Counted from the first letter of the stretch, positions 18,833 through 28,044 are shown. The stretch is DNA of 64,000 bases from JALZVT01 sp039029135 (GCA_039029135.1 JBCCGT010000003.1:62001-126000), one strand, 5' to 3'. Notes: generated from the sequence alone by a model not told the origin. Translations and numbers: made by a program.

Positions 18833-20363
18833 GGATGAACCAGCGTTCGCGCGGATCGACAAACACCCAGCAGCGCCCGCCCGCGGGCAGACCCGCGCGG
18901 TCCTTGAGCCGAGCGATGTAGTAATCGCGTCGCGCGGTTGTCTCCCACCAGCCGCCCTGCAGGCGCTCGGGTCCGTGCAGCAGCGCGAGACGCCCGCGCG
19001 GGATCGGTCGCGGGGCCTCGAGCAGCCACAGGGGACGACTGTGGCTGGGCGCCCCGGGCGCGGCCAGGCGTTTGCCCGGCGGCGCCTCGCACCAGGCCGC
19101 CTCGGGGCGGTGATCGGGGTGCGGGGCAATGCCGCTGCAGATGCGTTCGCCGAGACGGGCGCGCAGCAGATCGAGCAGTTCCAACGGCGGCGTGTCGTTC
19201 GGGCCGTTACCCAGCTCGGGGAATAGCGATTCGCTGGGACGACTCCAGGGGGCCAGACCAAGGCTTTCCAGGCGCAGATCCAGAACCTCGGCCGGCAGAG
19301 TCGCTCGCTCCAGCCGCCACTGGGTCAGGCGCAGCAGTTCTGTTGGCGACTGCAGCGGCTGACTGGCGTGGACGTCGACCTGGGCCCGGTCGCCCGCATG
19401 ATCTGCGACGGTCCAGCGCCAGCGGCTGACGCCGAGCTGCTGGCCCACCAGCCAGTGGCCGAACTCGCCGCACAGGCGCTTGATGGGGAACAGCAGCGCC
19501 GCCTTGCTGGTGCAGGCCTCCAGCAGATGCAGGCTGTGGCCGAAGCGGGCAGGCGGGTCGATGGTGGGGCGCGGGTCGGGGTGGGCGCCAGTGAGTCGCG
19601 CCAGGCGAGCGCTCAGCGTCGTTCCGAAACGCTGCGCGATGGCTTTGGACGGCAGCTGCAGCAGCGCGCCGCAGGCGCGCAGACCCATGTTGTCGAGTTG
19701 TTCGCCCTGGCGTGGTTCGAGCCCGAGGGCGCTGACCGGCATGGTCTCCAGGGCATGCTGCCAGGGCCGGGTGCCCGGCAGTAGTCGCGCCGGGGCAGCG
19801 CCGTCGCGCTGTCGCCAGCGGCCGAGACAGAGCGCCGCGAGTGGGGTGGGGGCTACCGTCAGCAGGCCATCGTGACCCAGCGCGTCGAGCTGCGTCGCTA
19901 TGCGCGCCAGCAGCGTCTCCAGCCCGCCGAAGAGCTTGAGACTCGCGCTGATCTCCAGCAACACGGCCTGATGCCAGGCGCCCGGCGTTTCCAGATAGCC
20001 GGCGGGCGTGCTGTCGAGGCTCACCTGACTGCTGAAGCCGTACAGCACCTGGCCGAGATACTCGAGCCGCGCGGCCTCTGCCGTCAGATCCTGGTGCAGA
20101 TGCAGGAGATCGGTGGCGATACTGTGGGCGGCGGCGAGACTGGCGCCGATCGCGATGCCGCGCTGGACCGCCAGAGCGTCCCGGGCGATGACCCGATTGT
20201 CGGCCAGCAGCACGGTGGGTCGTGGCCCAGTCGTCCCGCCCGTGGGGATGTCCCCGCGCGCGTTGGCGGTTTGCGACAGGACGACAGGCGCCGCGGCGTG
20301 CTGTCGCTGGCATACCTCCAGGCCCAGCTGCGGGAAATAGGCGCACAACCATAAAACCGACAT
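18816..20363 (-). CDS. imuB: ImuB, catalytically inactive Y-family polymerase homologue
   Basis: A 515-residue Y-family polymerase-like protein that acts as the hub of the translesion mutasome, binding the beta clamp, ImuA and DnaE2. The N-terminus reads LWLCAYFPQLGLEV where active DinB enzymes carry their metal-binding DMDAFFASVE, consistent with loss of catalysis. The palm, finger and little-finger order is retained (LSLTGAHPDPRP-type hinge region and RFGHSLHLLEACTSKAAL). It ends WVFVDPRERWFIHGHFA, the usual ImuB end. It lies 74 bases after imuA and overlaps dnaE2. Confidence 0.92.
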   Translation of the reverse strand: MSVLWLCAYFPQLGLEVCQRQHAAAPVVLSQTANARGDIPTGGTTGPRPTVLLADNRVIARDALAVQRGIAIGASLAAAHSIATDLLHLHQDLTAEAARLEYLGQVLYGFSSQVSLDSTPAGYLETPGAWHQAVLLEISASLKLFGGLETLLARIATQLDALGHDGLLTVAPTPLAALCLGRWRQRDGAAPARLLPGTRPWQHALETMPVSALGLEPRQGEQLDNMGLRACGALLQLPSKAIAQRFGTTLSARLARLTGAHPDPRPTIDPPARFGHSLHLLEACTSKAALLFPIKRLCGEFGHWLVGQQLGVSRWRWTVADHAGDRAQVDVHASQPLQSPTELLRLTQWRLERATLPAEVLDLRLESLGLAPWSRPSESLFPELGNGPNDTPPLELLDLLRARLGERICSGIAPHPDHRPEAAWCEAPPGKRLAAPGAPSHSRPLWLLEAPRPIPRGRLALLHGPERLQGGWWETTARRDYYIARLKDRAGLPAGGRCWVFVDPRERWFIHGHFA

Positions 20364-20437
20364 GCGTGCGCCTGCCCGCTATGCGCTGCGCGGCGTGGGT
20401 CTCGCAGACTCGACCGCGTCGGGCAGCAGCCGGCGCA

Positions 20438-21787
20438 CTAGTGCAGCGGCTGGCGCGGTAGGCTCGCGCCGGCTCTCGAATGTGCCCCAGAGCGCGCGAT
20501 GCGGGCGTCGGGATTGAAGCGCTCTGCCCAGTCCTCGGGATGGCGCGTCAGCAGTGCCTCGTCCATGAGGGCATCTTCTGTCTCTCTTGCTGTCTCTTTT
20601 TGTTTTTCTATATCCCCATCTCCCTGTTTCGCTATCCGACTTTGCAGTTGTTGCTGTCGTGCGGGCTGCGGTTCGTGCGTGAGCGTCGCCTGCGTGGCGA
20701 ACGGCTCGGCCGGCGTGCCGCCGAGTGAGGCGTCCGCATCTGGCTGTTCTGCTGGTTTGCGGCGCTGCTCTTCCTGCCACAGGCTGAGCTGTTCGCGGAT
20801 CTCTTCACGCTGGACCACGGGGTCATTGTCCGCCAGGCGAATCATCAGATCGGCTACGGCCCAGCCGCCGCGCCGCTTCAGCACATCCACCCGCAGGTCC
20901 TGGTTCTGGGTGGTGCCGTCCGGTGTGTGCAGCAGCAGTCGCAGCTCCGCCGCGGAGGGCTGGCGTGCCGCCGCCTGGGGTCGAAACAGGCAGCCGAGCG
21001 TATCGCCCTGACGCGCGGCGAGCTGCAGACGCCGGGTCTCCGCCGTCTGCAGCCGCTCGCTGTCGAGCCAGCCCAGCGCCGCGCTGCAGGTGCCCGAGCG
21101 CAGCGCCTGCTCTAGCGCCCACAGGGCGTCCGCGTGGTTGCGGGGGTGAATCAACAGCAGTCGATCGGTGCGAACGCCGAGCCGCTCCAGCGCCGGCGCG
21201 TAGGGAATGGCCGGCGGTGCGATCCAGGCGATCCAGCGGTTATCCGTCTGGCTCAGGCGCGCGAGCGCCGGGGCCAGCAGCCGCAGCTCGCCCAGGCCAT
21301 TGGTGTCGTGCAGCACTTCCACCAGGCCCGCCCGGGGCCAGCCGCCATCGGCCAGCAGGCTATCGAGCGCCTCGTGCTGGGTGGGCGTACCCGCGGAGCG
21401 CAGCCCGTGGCGATTGAGCTGTCCCGCGCGCCACAGCTTGGGGTGCCGCAGCAGAGCGTCCGCATCTACCGTCGGCCGGGGATTCAGGGCGGCCTTTAGA
21501 GCGCTGTCCAGCCGGGCACCGCCGCCCGGCCTGGGCGCCGGCCATGGCCTCTTTGCTGAGGAGCCCTTAACTGAGGGGCTCTTAACTGAGGAGCTCTTAA
21601 CTGCGGAGCTCTTAACTGCGGCCCCTGTAACCGAGGCTCCCGCAACCGAGGGCTGTTTCGCTACCTGTTTCTCTACCTGTTTCGCGACCTGTTTCGCGAC
21701 CTGTTTCGCGACCTGTTTCGCGACCGAGGTTGGCTGGGTCGCCGGGGGCTGGCCGGCCTGCGAATGCGCTGCAGTCGTGTTGAGCAT
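20438..21787 (-). CDS. imuA: ImuA, RecA/SulA-like translesion synthesis protein with repeat-rich N-terminus
   Basis: A 449-residue ImuA, the first gene of the SOS mutasome operon. The conserved part begins near residue 110 (LLRHPKLWRAGQL) and continues through GGWPRAGLVEVLHD and WIAWIAPPAIPYAPALERLGV, which match the RecA-fold region of the family. The preceding 100 or so residues are peculiar: six V(A/E)KQ units, then VKSSS-type units, all Lys-rich and encoded by DNA tandem repeats. A further hydrophilic tail with Gln/Lys runs follows the core. The start ATG 21787 lies directly beside the LexA-like boxes. A start inside the repeats cannot be excluded, since the extension is absent from typical homologues of about 220-260 residues. 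Confidence 0.88.
   Translation of the reverse strand: MLNTTAAHSQAGQPPATQPTSVAKQVAKQVAKQVAKQVEKQVAKQPSVAGASVTGAAVKSSAVKSSSVKSPSVKGSSAKRPWPAPRPGGGARLDSALKAALNPRPTVDADALLRHPKLWRAGQLNRHGLRSAGTPTQHEALDSLLADGGWPRAGLVEVLHDTNGLGELRLLAPALARLSQTDNRWIAWIAPPAIPYAPALERLGVRTDRLLLIHPRNHADALWALEQALRSGTCSAALGWLDSERLQTAETRRLQLAARQGDTLGCLFRPQAAARQPSAAELRLLLHTPDGTTQNQDLRVDVLKRRGGWAVADLMIRLADNDPVVQREEIREQLSLWQEEQRRKPAEQPDADASLGGTPAEPFATQATLTHEPQPARQQQLQSRIAKQGDGDIEKQKETARETEDALMDEALLTRHPEDWAERFNPDARIARSGAHSRAGASLPRQPLH
21556..21724 (-). repeat. Tandem repeats encoding the Lys-rich ImuA N-terminus
   Basis: Two arrays lie side by side. From 21653 to 21724 there are six 12-bp units CTGTTTCGCGAC (the last four identical), read on the minus strand as VAKQ. 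From about 21556 to 21620 there are four 15-bp units of the type AACTGAGGAGCTCTT, read as KSSSV. Such pure repeats are prone to slippage. Twelve- and fifteen-base units keep the frame. Confidence 0.88.
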
Positions 21788-21791
21788 GACA

Positions 21792-21807
21792 CTGGAATTT
21801 CATACAG
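21792..21807. promoter_or_regulatory. LexA-like SOS box 1 (imuA proximal)
   Basis: CTGGAATTTCATACAG matches the CTGT-N8-ACAG LexA consensus with one mismatch. It lies 4-20 bases upstream of the imuA start codon and covers the ribosome-binding region. Confidence 0.65.
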
Positions 21808-21816
21808 GGGAAGATC

Positions 21817-21845
21817 AGGTTAACTGTATGAATAACCAGTATCAA
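21817..21845 (-). promoter_or_regulatory. Promoter of imuA-imuB-dnaE2
   Basis: On the minus strand TTGATA (21845-21840) is followed after 17 bp by TAACCT (21822-21817), about 30 bases before the imuA ATG. The LexA-like box at 21824-21839 lies between the two hexamers, so LexA would block polymerase directly. Confidence 0.55.
21824..21839. promoter_or_regulatory. LexA-like SOS box 2 (within promoter spacer)
   Basis: CTGTATGAATAACCAG matches CTGT-N8-ACAG with one mismatch. It is exactly 32 bp from box 1, close to three helical turns, and is nearly its inverted copy. It fills the spacer between the proposed -35 and -10 elements of the imuA promoter. Confidence 0.7.
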
Positions 21846-21884
21846 GCGCTATCTGCGGATCACGCTCATCGCTGCTGGGTGCTG

Positions 21885-23210
21885 TTACGTGCTCCCGCGT
21901 CCGATCGCGAGGTATTCGAAACCGAGCTCGCGCAGATCTTCCGGTTCGAACAGGTTGCGGCCATCGAAAATGAGCGGTTGGCTGAGCTGGCTTCGCAGGT
22001 GCGCGAAATCGGGACTGCGGAACTCGTTCCACTCCGTGACGATCACCAGCGCGTCCGCGCCCGCCAAAGTGGCGTCGCGATCGCGGCAGACCAACATCGC
22101 GTCGTTATCGGCAAACAGTTTTTCGGCCACGTGGCCTGCTGCAGGATCGTAGCCACGCACGTGGGCGCCGGCCGCCGTCAGCGCCTCGATCAGCGCCACG
22201 CTCGGCGCCTCGCGCATGTCGTCCGTATTGGGTTTGAACGCCAGGCCCCACAGGGCGAAGGTCTTGCCGTCGAGATCTGGAAAACGCGCGCTGATCTTCT
22301 CGAACAGGCGCATTTTCTGCTTTTGATTGACCTGCTGCACGCTGTCGATCAGTTCGGCCTCAAAGCCCACCTCGCCGGCGATGTGCACCAGCGCGCGGAC
22401 ATCCTTCGGAAAACAGGAGCCGCCGTAGCCCGCACCGGGATAGATGAAGTGATAGCCGATGCGTGGGTCAGAGCCGATCCCCAGGCGCACCGACTCGATA
22501 TCGGCGTCCAGCTGTTCCGCGAGATTGGCCATCTCGTTCATCAGGCTGATCTTGGTGGCCAGCATCACGTTGGCCGCGTACTTGGTTAGCTCCGCGGAGC
22601 GCAGATCCATGCGCAGTACTTTGTCGTGATTGCGATTGAAGGGCGCGTACAGGCGCTCCAGCGCTCTGACGCTCAGCGGGTTGCTGCAGCCGATGATGAT
22701 GCGATCGGGCTTCATGAAATCGTTGACCGCCGCACCTTCCTTCAGAAACTCGGGATTGCTGACGACGTCAAAGGCGATGTCGGCGCCCCTCGCGTCGAGC
22801 CGCTCCTGCACCGTGGCGCGCACGCGATCGCCGGTGCCGACGGGCACGGTCGACTTGTCGACGATAATCTTCGCGCCCTCCATCAGGTCGCCGATCGTGC
22901 GTGCGACGGCCAGTACGTGCCGCAGATCTGCGGAACCATCCTCGTCGCTGGGGGTGCCGACGGCGATGAACAGCAGCTCGCCGTGGTCGACGCCGTACTT
23001 CGCGTCGGTTGAAAACTCGAGCCGGCCAGAATCGAGATTGGCGCGCACCATGTTTTCCAATCCGGGCTCGTAGATCGGCAACTCCGCGCGCTGCAGGCCG
23101 TCGACCTTGGGCGCGTCGATGTCGATGCAGACGACGCGGTTGCCCATCTCGGCAAAGCAGGCGCCCGTCACCAGGCCGACATAGCCGGTACCGAACATGG
23201 TGATGTTCAT
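21885..23210 (-). CDS. ugd: UDP-glucose 6-dehydrogenase
   Basis: A 441-residue NAD-dependent enzyme that oxidises UDP-glucose to UDP-glucuronate for exopolysaccharide. The N-terminal Rossmann motif is GTGYVGLVTGACFAE. STVPVGTG and NPEFLKEG are present, the central helix carries AELTKYAANVMLATKIS, and the catalytic Cys lies in GGSCFPKDV. The C-terminal domain has ALWGLAFKPNTDDMREAPS. All catalytic motifs are intact and the length is standard. ATG 23210 aligns with the family start. It could feed the UDP-glucuronate epimerase encoded at 11549. It is transcribed toward imuA but separated from it by the SOS promoter. Confidence 0.96.
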   Translation of the reverse strand: MNITMFGTGYVGLVTGACFAEMGNRVVCIDIDAPKVDGLQRAELPIYEPGLENMVRANLDSGRLEFSTDAKYGVDHGELLFIAVGTPSDEDGSADLRHVLAVARTIGDLMEGAKIIVDKSTVPVGTGDRVRATVQERLDARGADIAFDVVSNPEFLKEGAAVNDFMKPDRIIIGCSNPLSVRALERLYAPFNRNHDKVLRMDLRSAELTKYAANVMLATKISLMNEMANLAEQLDADIESVRLGIGSDPRIGYHFIYPGAGYGGSCFPKDVRALVHIAGEVGFEAELIDSVQQVNQKQKMRLFEKISARFPDLDGKTFALWGLAFKPNTDDMREAPSVALIEALTAAGAHVRGYDPAAGHVAEKLFADNDAMLVCRDRDATLAGADALVIVTEWNEFRSPDFAHLRSQLSQPLIFDGRNLFEPEDLRELGFEYLAIGRGST

Positions 23211-23270
23211 GTGGACGTGTTCCTGTAAAGGGTCGGGCTAGGCTGTTCCCGCGACAGTCCGAATGATCGC

Positions 23271-23292
23271 CGTCTTGATGGTGTTCAAGACG
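23271..23292. other. Inverted repeat upstream of ugd
   Basis: CGTCTTGA-TGGTGT-TCAAGACG is a perfect 8-bp stem with a 6-base loop, about 60 bases before the ugd start codon. It could be an operator or a 5'-leader hairpin; no U-tract follows on either strand. Confidence 0.4.
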
Positions 23293-23412
23293 TCATGGGG
23301 CGCGGAGGATGCACCGTCAGCGTCCCGAAGTGCGCGCGGGGTCGGCAGAGCCGGGGATCAGCCGTGATTATATTCGCTACGCCAGACGAAATTGTGACGC
23401 GCGCGCGACTAA

Positions 23413-24957
23413 TCAGATTATGGCTTCGACCAGATAGGGCCCAGGCGTGGCGAGTCCCTCACCGAGCGCGCGGTGGAACTCGTCCGCCGTTGTCGCGCGG
23501 CTGCCTGGCACGCCCAGAGATCCCGCTAGCGCGACGAAATCGATGTCCGGTCGCGACAGATCGAGCATGTCCATCGCCTTGGGTCCCGGGTTGGCGCCGA
23601 CCCGCATGAATTCGACCTGCAGGATCGCGTATTTGCGGTTGTTGAACAGCACCGTCGTCACGTCGAGTCCCTCGCGCGCCTGAGTCCACAGCGCCTGGAT
23701 CGTGTACAGCGCGCTGCCGTCGGCCTGCAGGTTGACGACCTTGCGATCCGGGCAGGCAACCGCCGCACCCGTGGCGGCGGGGATGCCCATGCCGATGGCG
23801 CCACCGGTCAGGTCCAGCCCGTCGTGGGGGGCCGCGCGCGCGGTGAGGTCGGGGATGGCGAACCCGCTCGTGGCTGCCTCGTTGACAATGATGGCCTGCT
23901 CGGGCAGCAGATTGCCGACGCTGGCCGCGATTAGGTCGGGGTCGAGGTGCTGACCGCGCGGTCGAGCAGGCGGATCGAAGGCGCTGACCTCCGGCGCGCT
24001 CCCGCCAACCCCCAGCGCCTCGGCCAGCGCCGCCAGCGCGCCCGCGGCGTCCTGCGTCGGGTCCGCCAGCACGATCGGCTCGGCGCCGCTGGGCGTGAGC
24101 TCGCTCGGCACGCCGGGGTAGGCAAAGAACGACACGGGCGCCTTGGTGCCCGCCACGAGCAGCACGTCGATGCCGTCGAGCGCCTCGAGCGCCTGCTCCG
24201 CGAAATAGGGCAGTTTGGGCACGTCGGGCCTGCCCGCACCGCGCGCCGCGCGGGCGAGAAACGTGTCTCCGAGCACGAGCGCGCCCGTTGCAGAGCGAAT
24301 ACGCGCGGCGTCCGCCAGCCCAGCCTCGCCGGTGGCCGTGCCGTTGAGCAGGAGCGCGGCCCGCTTGCCGTCGCGCAGGGCGCGGGCGGCGGCGTCAACC
24401 GCCGCCGCGTCGAACGGCGCCGGTCCCCGCACGTCGGCACTGCCGCCGAGCGCCGTGGTCTCGCTCCAGGCGGTATCCGCCGGCGCGATCAGGGTCGCGA
24501 TACTGCCCGGAAAGGCGCGACTCGCCTCGATGGCGGCGACCGCCTGCGCGCCGGTGTCCTCGGCGCGCGCGATCGTGCCGATCCAGCTGGAGACAGGCGA
24601 GGCGAAACCGTGAATGTCAGAGGTGAGCGGCGCGTCGAGCTCGCGGTGGTAGGTCGCGTGCTCGCCAACAATGTTGATGATCGGCGTGTAGGCGCGGCGC
24701 GCGTTGTGCAAATTGGCCAGCCCGTTTGCCAGCCCGGGACCGAGGTGCAGCAGCGTGCAGGCGGGCTTGCCAGCCATGCGGCCATAGCCGTCGGCGGCGC
24801 CGGTAACCGCGCCCTCGAACAGCCCGAGGATGCTGCGCATGTTGTCCTGCTGATCGAGCGCCGCAACGAAGTGCATCTCGGAGGTGCCGGGATTGGTGAA
24901 ACACACGTCCACGCCGTTGTTCGTGAGGGTATGCAATAGGGCGTCGGCGCCGTTCAT
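23413..24957 (-). CDS. Thiamine diphosphate-dependent enzyme, acetolactate synthase / benzoylformate decarboxylase family
   Basis: A 514-residue ThDP enzyme with the three-domain order of the family. The N-terminal pyrimidine-binding domain contains the catalytic Glu in LGLFEGAVTGAADGYGRM. A middle domain follows, then the diphosphate-binding domain with the ADGSALYTIQALWT...NN motif (the first Gly of the usual GDG is Ala here). The conserved FTNPGTSEMHFV start fits the MdlC/IlvB-like group often annotated as acetolactate synthase large subunit. There is no regulatory subunit gene (ilvN/ilvH) beside it and no valine pathway gene. A catabolic decarboxylase or carboligase role is therefore as likely as branched-chain amino-acid synthesis. 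ATG 24957 has AGGAG upstream. It is divergent from gor. Confidence 0.82.
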   Translation of the reverse strand: MNGADALLHTLTNNGVDVCFTNPGTSEMHFVAALDQQDNMRSILGLFEGAVTGAADGYGRMAGKPACTLLHLGPGLANGLANLHNARRAYTPIINIVGEHATYHRELDAPLTSDIHGFASPVSSWIGTIARAEDTGAQAVAAIEASRAFPGSIATLIAPADTAWSETTALGGSADVRGPAPFDAAAVDAAARALRDGKRAALLLNGTATGEAGLADAARIRSATGALVLGDTFLARAARGAGRPDVPKLPYFAEQALEALDGIDVLLVAGTKAPVSFFAYPGVPSELTPSGAEPIVLADPTQDAAGALAALAEALGVGGSAPEVSAFDPPARPRGQHLDPDLIAASVGNLLPEQAIIVNEAATSGFAIPDLTARAAPHDGLDLTGGAIGMGIPAATGAAVACPDRKVVNLQADGSALYTIQALWTQAREGLDVTTVLFNNRKYAILQVEFMRVGANPGPKAMDMLDLSRPDIDFVALAGSLGVPGSRATTADEFHRALGEGLATPGPYLVEAII

Positions 24958-25132
24958 GGACGAACTCCTAGGCTGGTAGCTGGACATCAAAAAGCACAAG
25001 CTGCGCGCGGGCAGTGTAGCGGATTGAGGACCCCGCCGAGCGCCGTCGTCGGCGCCGGGTTCCATTGGCAAGCCCGCAGTGGTCGGCTAGGCTCTCGCGT
25101 CGTTTCTCACGCAACGACACGAAGGAGAGCGT

Positions 25133-26485
25133 ATGGCGTTCGACTACGATCTGTTCGTCATCGGCGCCGGCTCCGGCGGCGTTCGCGCCGCGCGCATGGC
25201 GGCCAACAAGGGGGCCCGCGTGGCCTGCGCGGAGGACACCTTCCTCGGCGGCACCTGTGTCAACGTCGGCTGCGTCCCGAAGAAGCTGTTCGTCTACGGC
25301 AGCCACTTCGCGCAGGATTTCGATGACGCGGCGGCCTACGGCTGGCAACTCGGCGAGGGCACGTTCGACTGGCCCACCCTGCGTGACAACAAGACGCGCG
25401 AAATCGAACGGCTGAACGGCATCTATGGCTCGCTGCTGGACGGCGCTGGCGTCGATCTGATCAACGGTACCGCGCGGCTCAGCGGCGCTCAGGAGGTGAC
25501 GGTAGGCGATACGGCCTATAGCGCCGAGCGCATCCTGGTGGCCACCGGCAGCCGGCCGTTCGTGCCGGCGTTTCCGGGCAGCGAGCACGTCAGCGTCTCG
25601 GATGATGCGTTCTATCTGCCGACCTTCCCGCGCCGCGTGCTGGTCGTCGGCGGTGGCTACATCGCCGTCGAGTTTGCGGGCATCTTCAACGGCCTCGGCG
25701 CCGATGTCAGCCTCGCCTATCGCGGCGACCTGTTTCTGCGCGGCTTCGACGACGGCGTGCGCGAGTTCGTCGCCGACGAGCTGCGCGGGGCGGGGATCGA
25801 TCTGCGCTTCAACTGCTCTGTGGCGGCCGTCGAGCCGGAGGGCGAGGCGCGCCGCGTGCGCTTCGCGGACGGTGATGCTGAGACGTTCGATCTCGTGCTG
25901 TACGCCACCGGGCGCGTGCCGCGCACGCAGGGTCTGGGGCTCGAGGACGTCGGCGTTGAGCTGACTGGCAGCGGCGCGATCAGCGTCGATGACGGCTTTC
26001 GCTCGAGCGTCCCCAGCATCTACGCGCTGGGCGACGTCATCGATCGCTTCCAGCTCACGCCGGTCGCCATCGCCGAGGCGATGTGGCTGACCGACGAACT
26101 CTTCGGCGAGGCGCCGGCCGGACCCATGGACTACGCCGACATCGCCACGGCCGTGTTCTGTCAGCCCAACATCGGCACCGTGGGTTTGACGGAGGCGCAG
26201 GCGCGCGCCCAGTTCGGTGAGGTCGACGTCTACGAAAGCCGCTTTCGGCCGATGAAGCACACCCTGTCCGGCCGCGAAGAACGGTCGCTGATGAAACTCA
26301 TCGTCGATCTCGGCAGCGATCGCGTCGTCGGCATTCACATGGTGGGCGCGGAGGCCGGTGAGATCATTCAAGGGCTGGGCGTGGCGGTGAAAGCGCGCGC
26401 GACCAAGGCGCAGTTCGATGCCACCATGGCGATCCATCCCACCGCCGCGGAAGAGTTCGTCACCATGCGGGAAAAGCGCGCTTGA
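25133..26485 (+). CDS. gor: Glutathione-disulfide reductase
   Basis: A 450-residue FAD-dependent disulfide reductase that regenerates glutathione with NADPH in the cytosol. The FAD motif GAGSGGVRAAR, the redox disulfide GGTCVNVGCVPKK and the NADPH motif VVGGGYIAVEFAG are present. The second FAD motif is YALGDVIDRFQLTPVA. The C-terminal HPTAAEEFVT carries the catalytic His-Glu pair. GGVRAAR following the first motif is typical of glutathione reductases rather than lipoamide dehydrogenases. GAAGGAGAGCGT precedes the ATG. The following alkaline phosphatase gene starts within about 70 bases on the same strand. Confidence 0.95.
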   Translation: MAFDYDLFVIGAGSGGVRAARMAANKGARVACAEDTFLGGTCVNVGCVPKKLFVYGSHFAQDFDDAAAYGWQLGEGTFDWPTLRDNKTREIERLNGIYGSLLDGAGVDLINGTARLSGAQEVTVGDTAYSAERILVATGSRPFVPAFPGSEHVSVSDDAFYLPTFPRRVLVVGGGYIAVEFAGIFNGLGADVSLAYRGDLFLRGFDDGVREFVADELRGAGIDLRFNCSVAAVEPEGEARRVRFADGDAETFDLVLYATGRVPRTQGLGLEDVGVELTGSGAISVDDGFRSSVPSIYALGDVIDRFQLTPVAIAEAMWLTDELFGEAPAGPMDYADIATAVFCQPNIGTVGLTEAQARAQFGEVDVYESRFRPMKHTLSGREERSLMKLIVDLGSDRVVGIHMVGAEAGEIIQGLGVAVKARATKAQFDATMAIHPTAAEEFVTMREKRA

Positions 26486-26553
26486 GCGCTGCTTCGGTAG
26501 GCGCGACGCGCGATGCCTCCGGCGCGCGTCCTCACCCAGGTCAGAATGTCGTT

Positions 26554-28044
26554 GTGACCCATGAGACCATCGGCGCGCGACTTAGCCTACCGCGGCGCCG
26601 GCTGCGCGGGGCCCGGCTGCTCGTGCCCCTCCTGCTACTCGGCGGCGTGTTGGCCGGCTGCGAAAGCGCATCGAGAGTCACGCATGATGCCAATGCGGGC
26701 AGCACGGCGCGCGGCATCATCCTCTTCATGGGTGACGGCATGGGCATCTCCACTGTCACGGCTGCGCGCATCTATGCGGGCCAGAGTCTCGGTCTGCCCG
26801 GGGAAGCGCACGCACTCAGCTTCGAGAACTTCCCCCACGTCGCGCTGGTGAAGACCTACAACACCGACATGCAGGTACCGGACTCGGCCGGCACGATGAC
26901 CGCGATAGCGACGGGCAAAAAAACGCGCGCCGGAATGCTCAGCGTCGGCCCGCAGACGCCTCGCGGAGACTGCGCCAGCGCGCTACGCAACGAACTACCA
27001 ACCTTGTTGGAACGGCTCGAGGCGCAGGGTTGGCAGACCGGCCTGATCAGCACGGCTCGCATCACGCACGCGACGCCCGCCGCGCTCTACTCCCATAGTC
27101 CCGATCGCGATTGGGAAGCCGACAGCGATCTGCCGGATGCCGCGCGCGTCGCAGGCTGTCGCGATATCGCGCGGCAGTTGGTCGAGTTCGGCGATCACAA
27201 CGGCGGCGATGGCGTCGATGTGGTGCTTGGCGGGGGACGCGCGATGTTCTATCCGCAGGGCGCGGCCGACGCGGAGGCGCCGGAGAAGTCCGGCGACCGC
27301 ACCGACGGCCGCGACCTGGTCGCAGAGTGGCTCGCGGGCGGCGGCGAGCGATCCTATGCCTGGAACACGCGTCAGTTGGACGCGCTTGGGGCTCGAGACG
27401 CCGGCGCGGGTCAGGTGCTCGGTCTGTTCGAGCGTTCGCACATGCAGTTCGAGGCGGACCGCGACAAGGGACCCGACGGCGAGCCCGATCTCGCCGCGCT
27501 GACGGAATTCGCCATTCGACGACTGCGGCAACGGGCGGGCGACGGACGCTTCTTTCTCATGGTGGAGGCCGGTCGTATCGACCATGCCCACCACTTCAAC
27601 AACGCCTATCGCGCGCTCGAAGATACGCTCGCGCTCGACGCGGCGGTGCAGCGGGCGCAGAGCCTGACTGGAGACGACACGCTGATCATGGTCACGGCCG
27701 ATCACTCGCACACGTTCACCATCAGCGGCTATCCCCGGCGCGGTAACCCGATGCTTGGTCTGGTCCGTGGACCGAATGGCGAACTGCAGCTCGACGCAAC
27801 CGGACAGCCCTACACGACGCTAGGCTATGCCAACGGTCCGTCCGCCCGTAACGAACCGCGGCCGCTGACGCAGGCGCTGGTCACGGCGCCCGACTACCAG
27901 CAGGCGAGTACCGTCGCGCTCTATGCAGAGACCCACGCGGGTGAGGACGTCGCGGCGTATGCGATCGGCCCGGCGGCCGTGCGTGTGCGCGGCGTATTGG
28001 AGCAGAATGCCCTTTTTGACGTACTGGCGGAGGCCGCGCGCTGA
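26554..28044 (+). CDS. Alkaline phosphatase family lipoprotein
   Basis: A PhoA-superfamily phosphomonoesterase. Its N-terminus is a lipoprotein signal peptide ending LLLGGVLAGC, so the mature enzyme should be lipid-anchored and face the periplasm. Metal-binding and catalytic motifs are all visible: FMGDGMGISTVTAARI, the nucleophile in PDSAGTMTAIATGKK, EAGRIDHAHHFN and TADHSHTF. The start is uncertain. GTG 26554 gives the best signal peptide, while the frame is open back to a TTG at 26482 overlapping the gor stop. The stop codon overlaps the next ATG (TGATG), so translation of the symporter is coupled. A phosphate-scavenging role is the family expectation; no Pho box was identified. Confidence 0.9.
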   Translation: MTHETIGARLSLPRRRLRGARLLVPLLLLGGVLAGCESASRVTHDANAGSTARGIILFMGDGMGISTVTAARIYAGQSLGLPGEAHALSFENFPHVALVKTYNTDMQVPDSAGTMTAIATGKKTRAGMLSVGPQTPRGDCASALRNELPTLLERLEAQGWQTGLISTARITHATPAALYSHSPDRDWEADSDLPDAARVAGCRDIARQLVEFGDHNGGDGVDVVLGGGRAMFYPQGAADAEAPEKSGDRTDGRDLVAEWLAGGGERSYAWNTRQLDALGARDAGAGQVLGLFERSHMQFEADRDKGPDGEPDLAALTEFAIRRLRQRAGDGRFFLMVEAGRIDHAHHFNNAYRALEDTLALDAAVQRAQSLTGDDTLIMVTADHSHTFTISGYPRRGNPMLGLVRGPNGELQLDATGQPYTTLGYANGPSARNEPRPLTQALVTAPDYQQASTVALYAETHAGEDVAAYAIGPAAVRVRGVLEQNALFDVLAEAAR

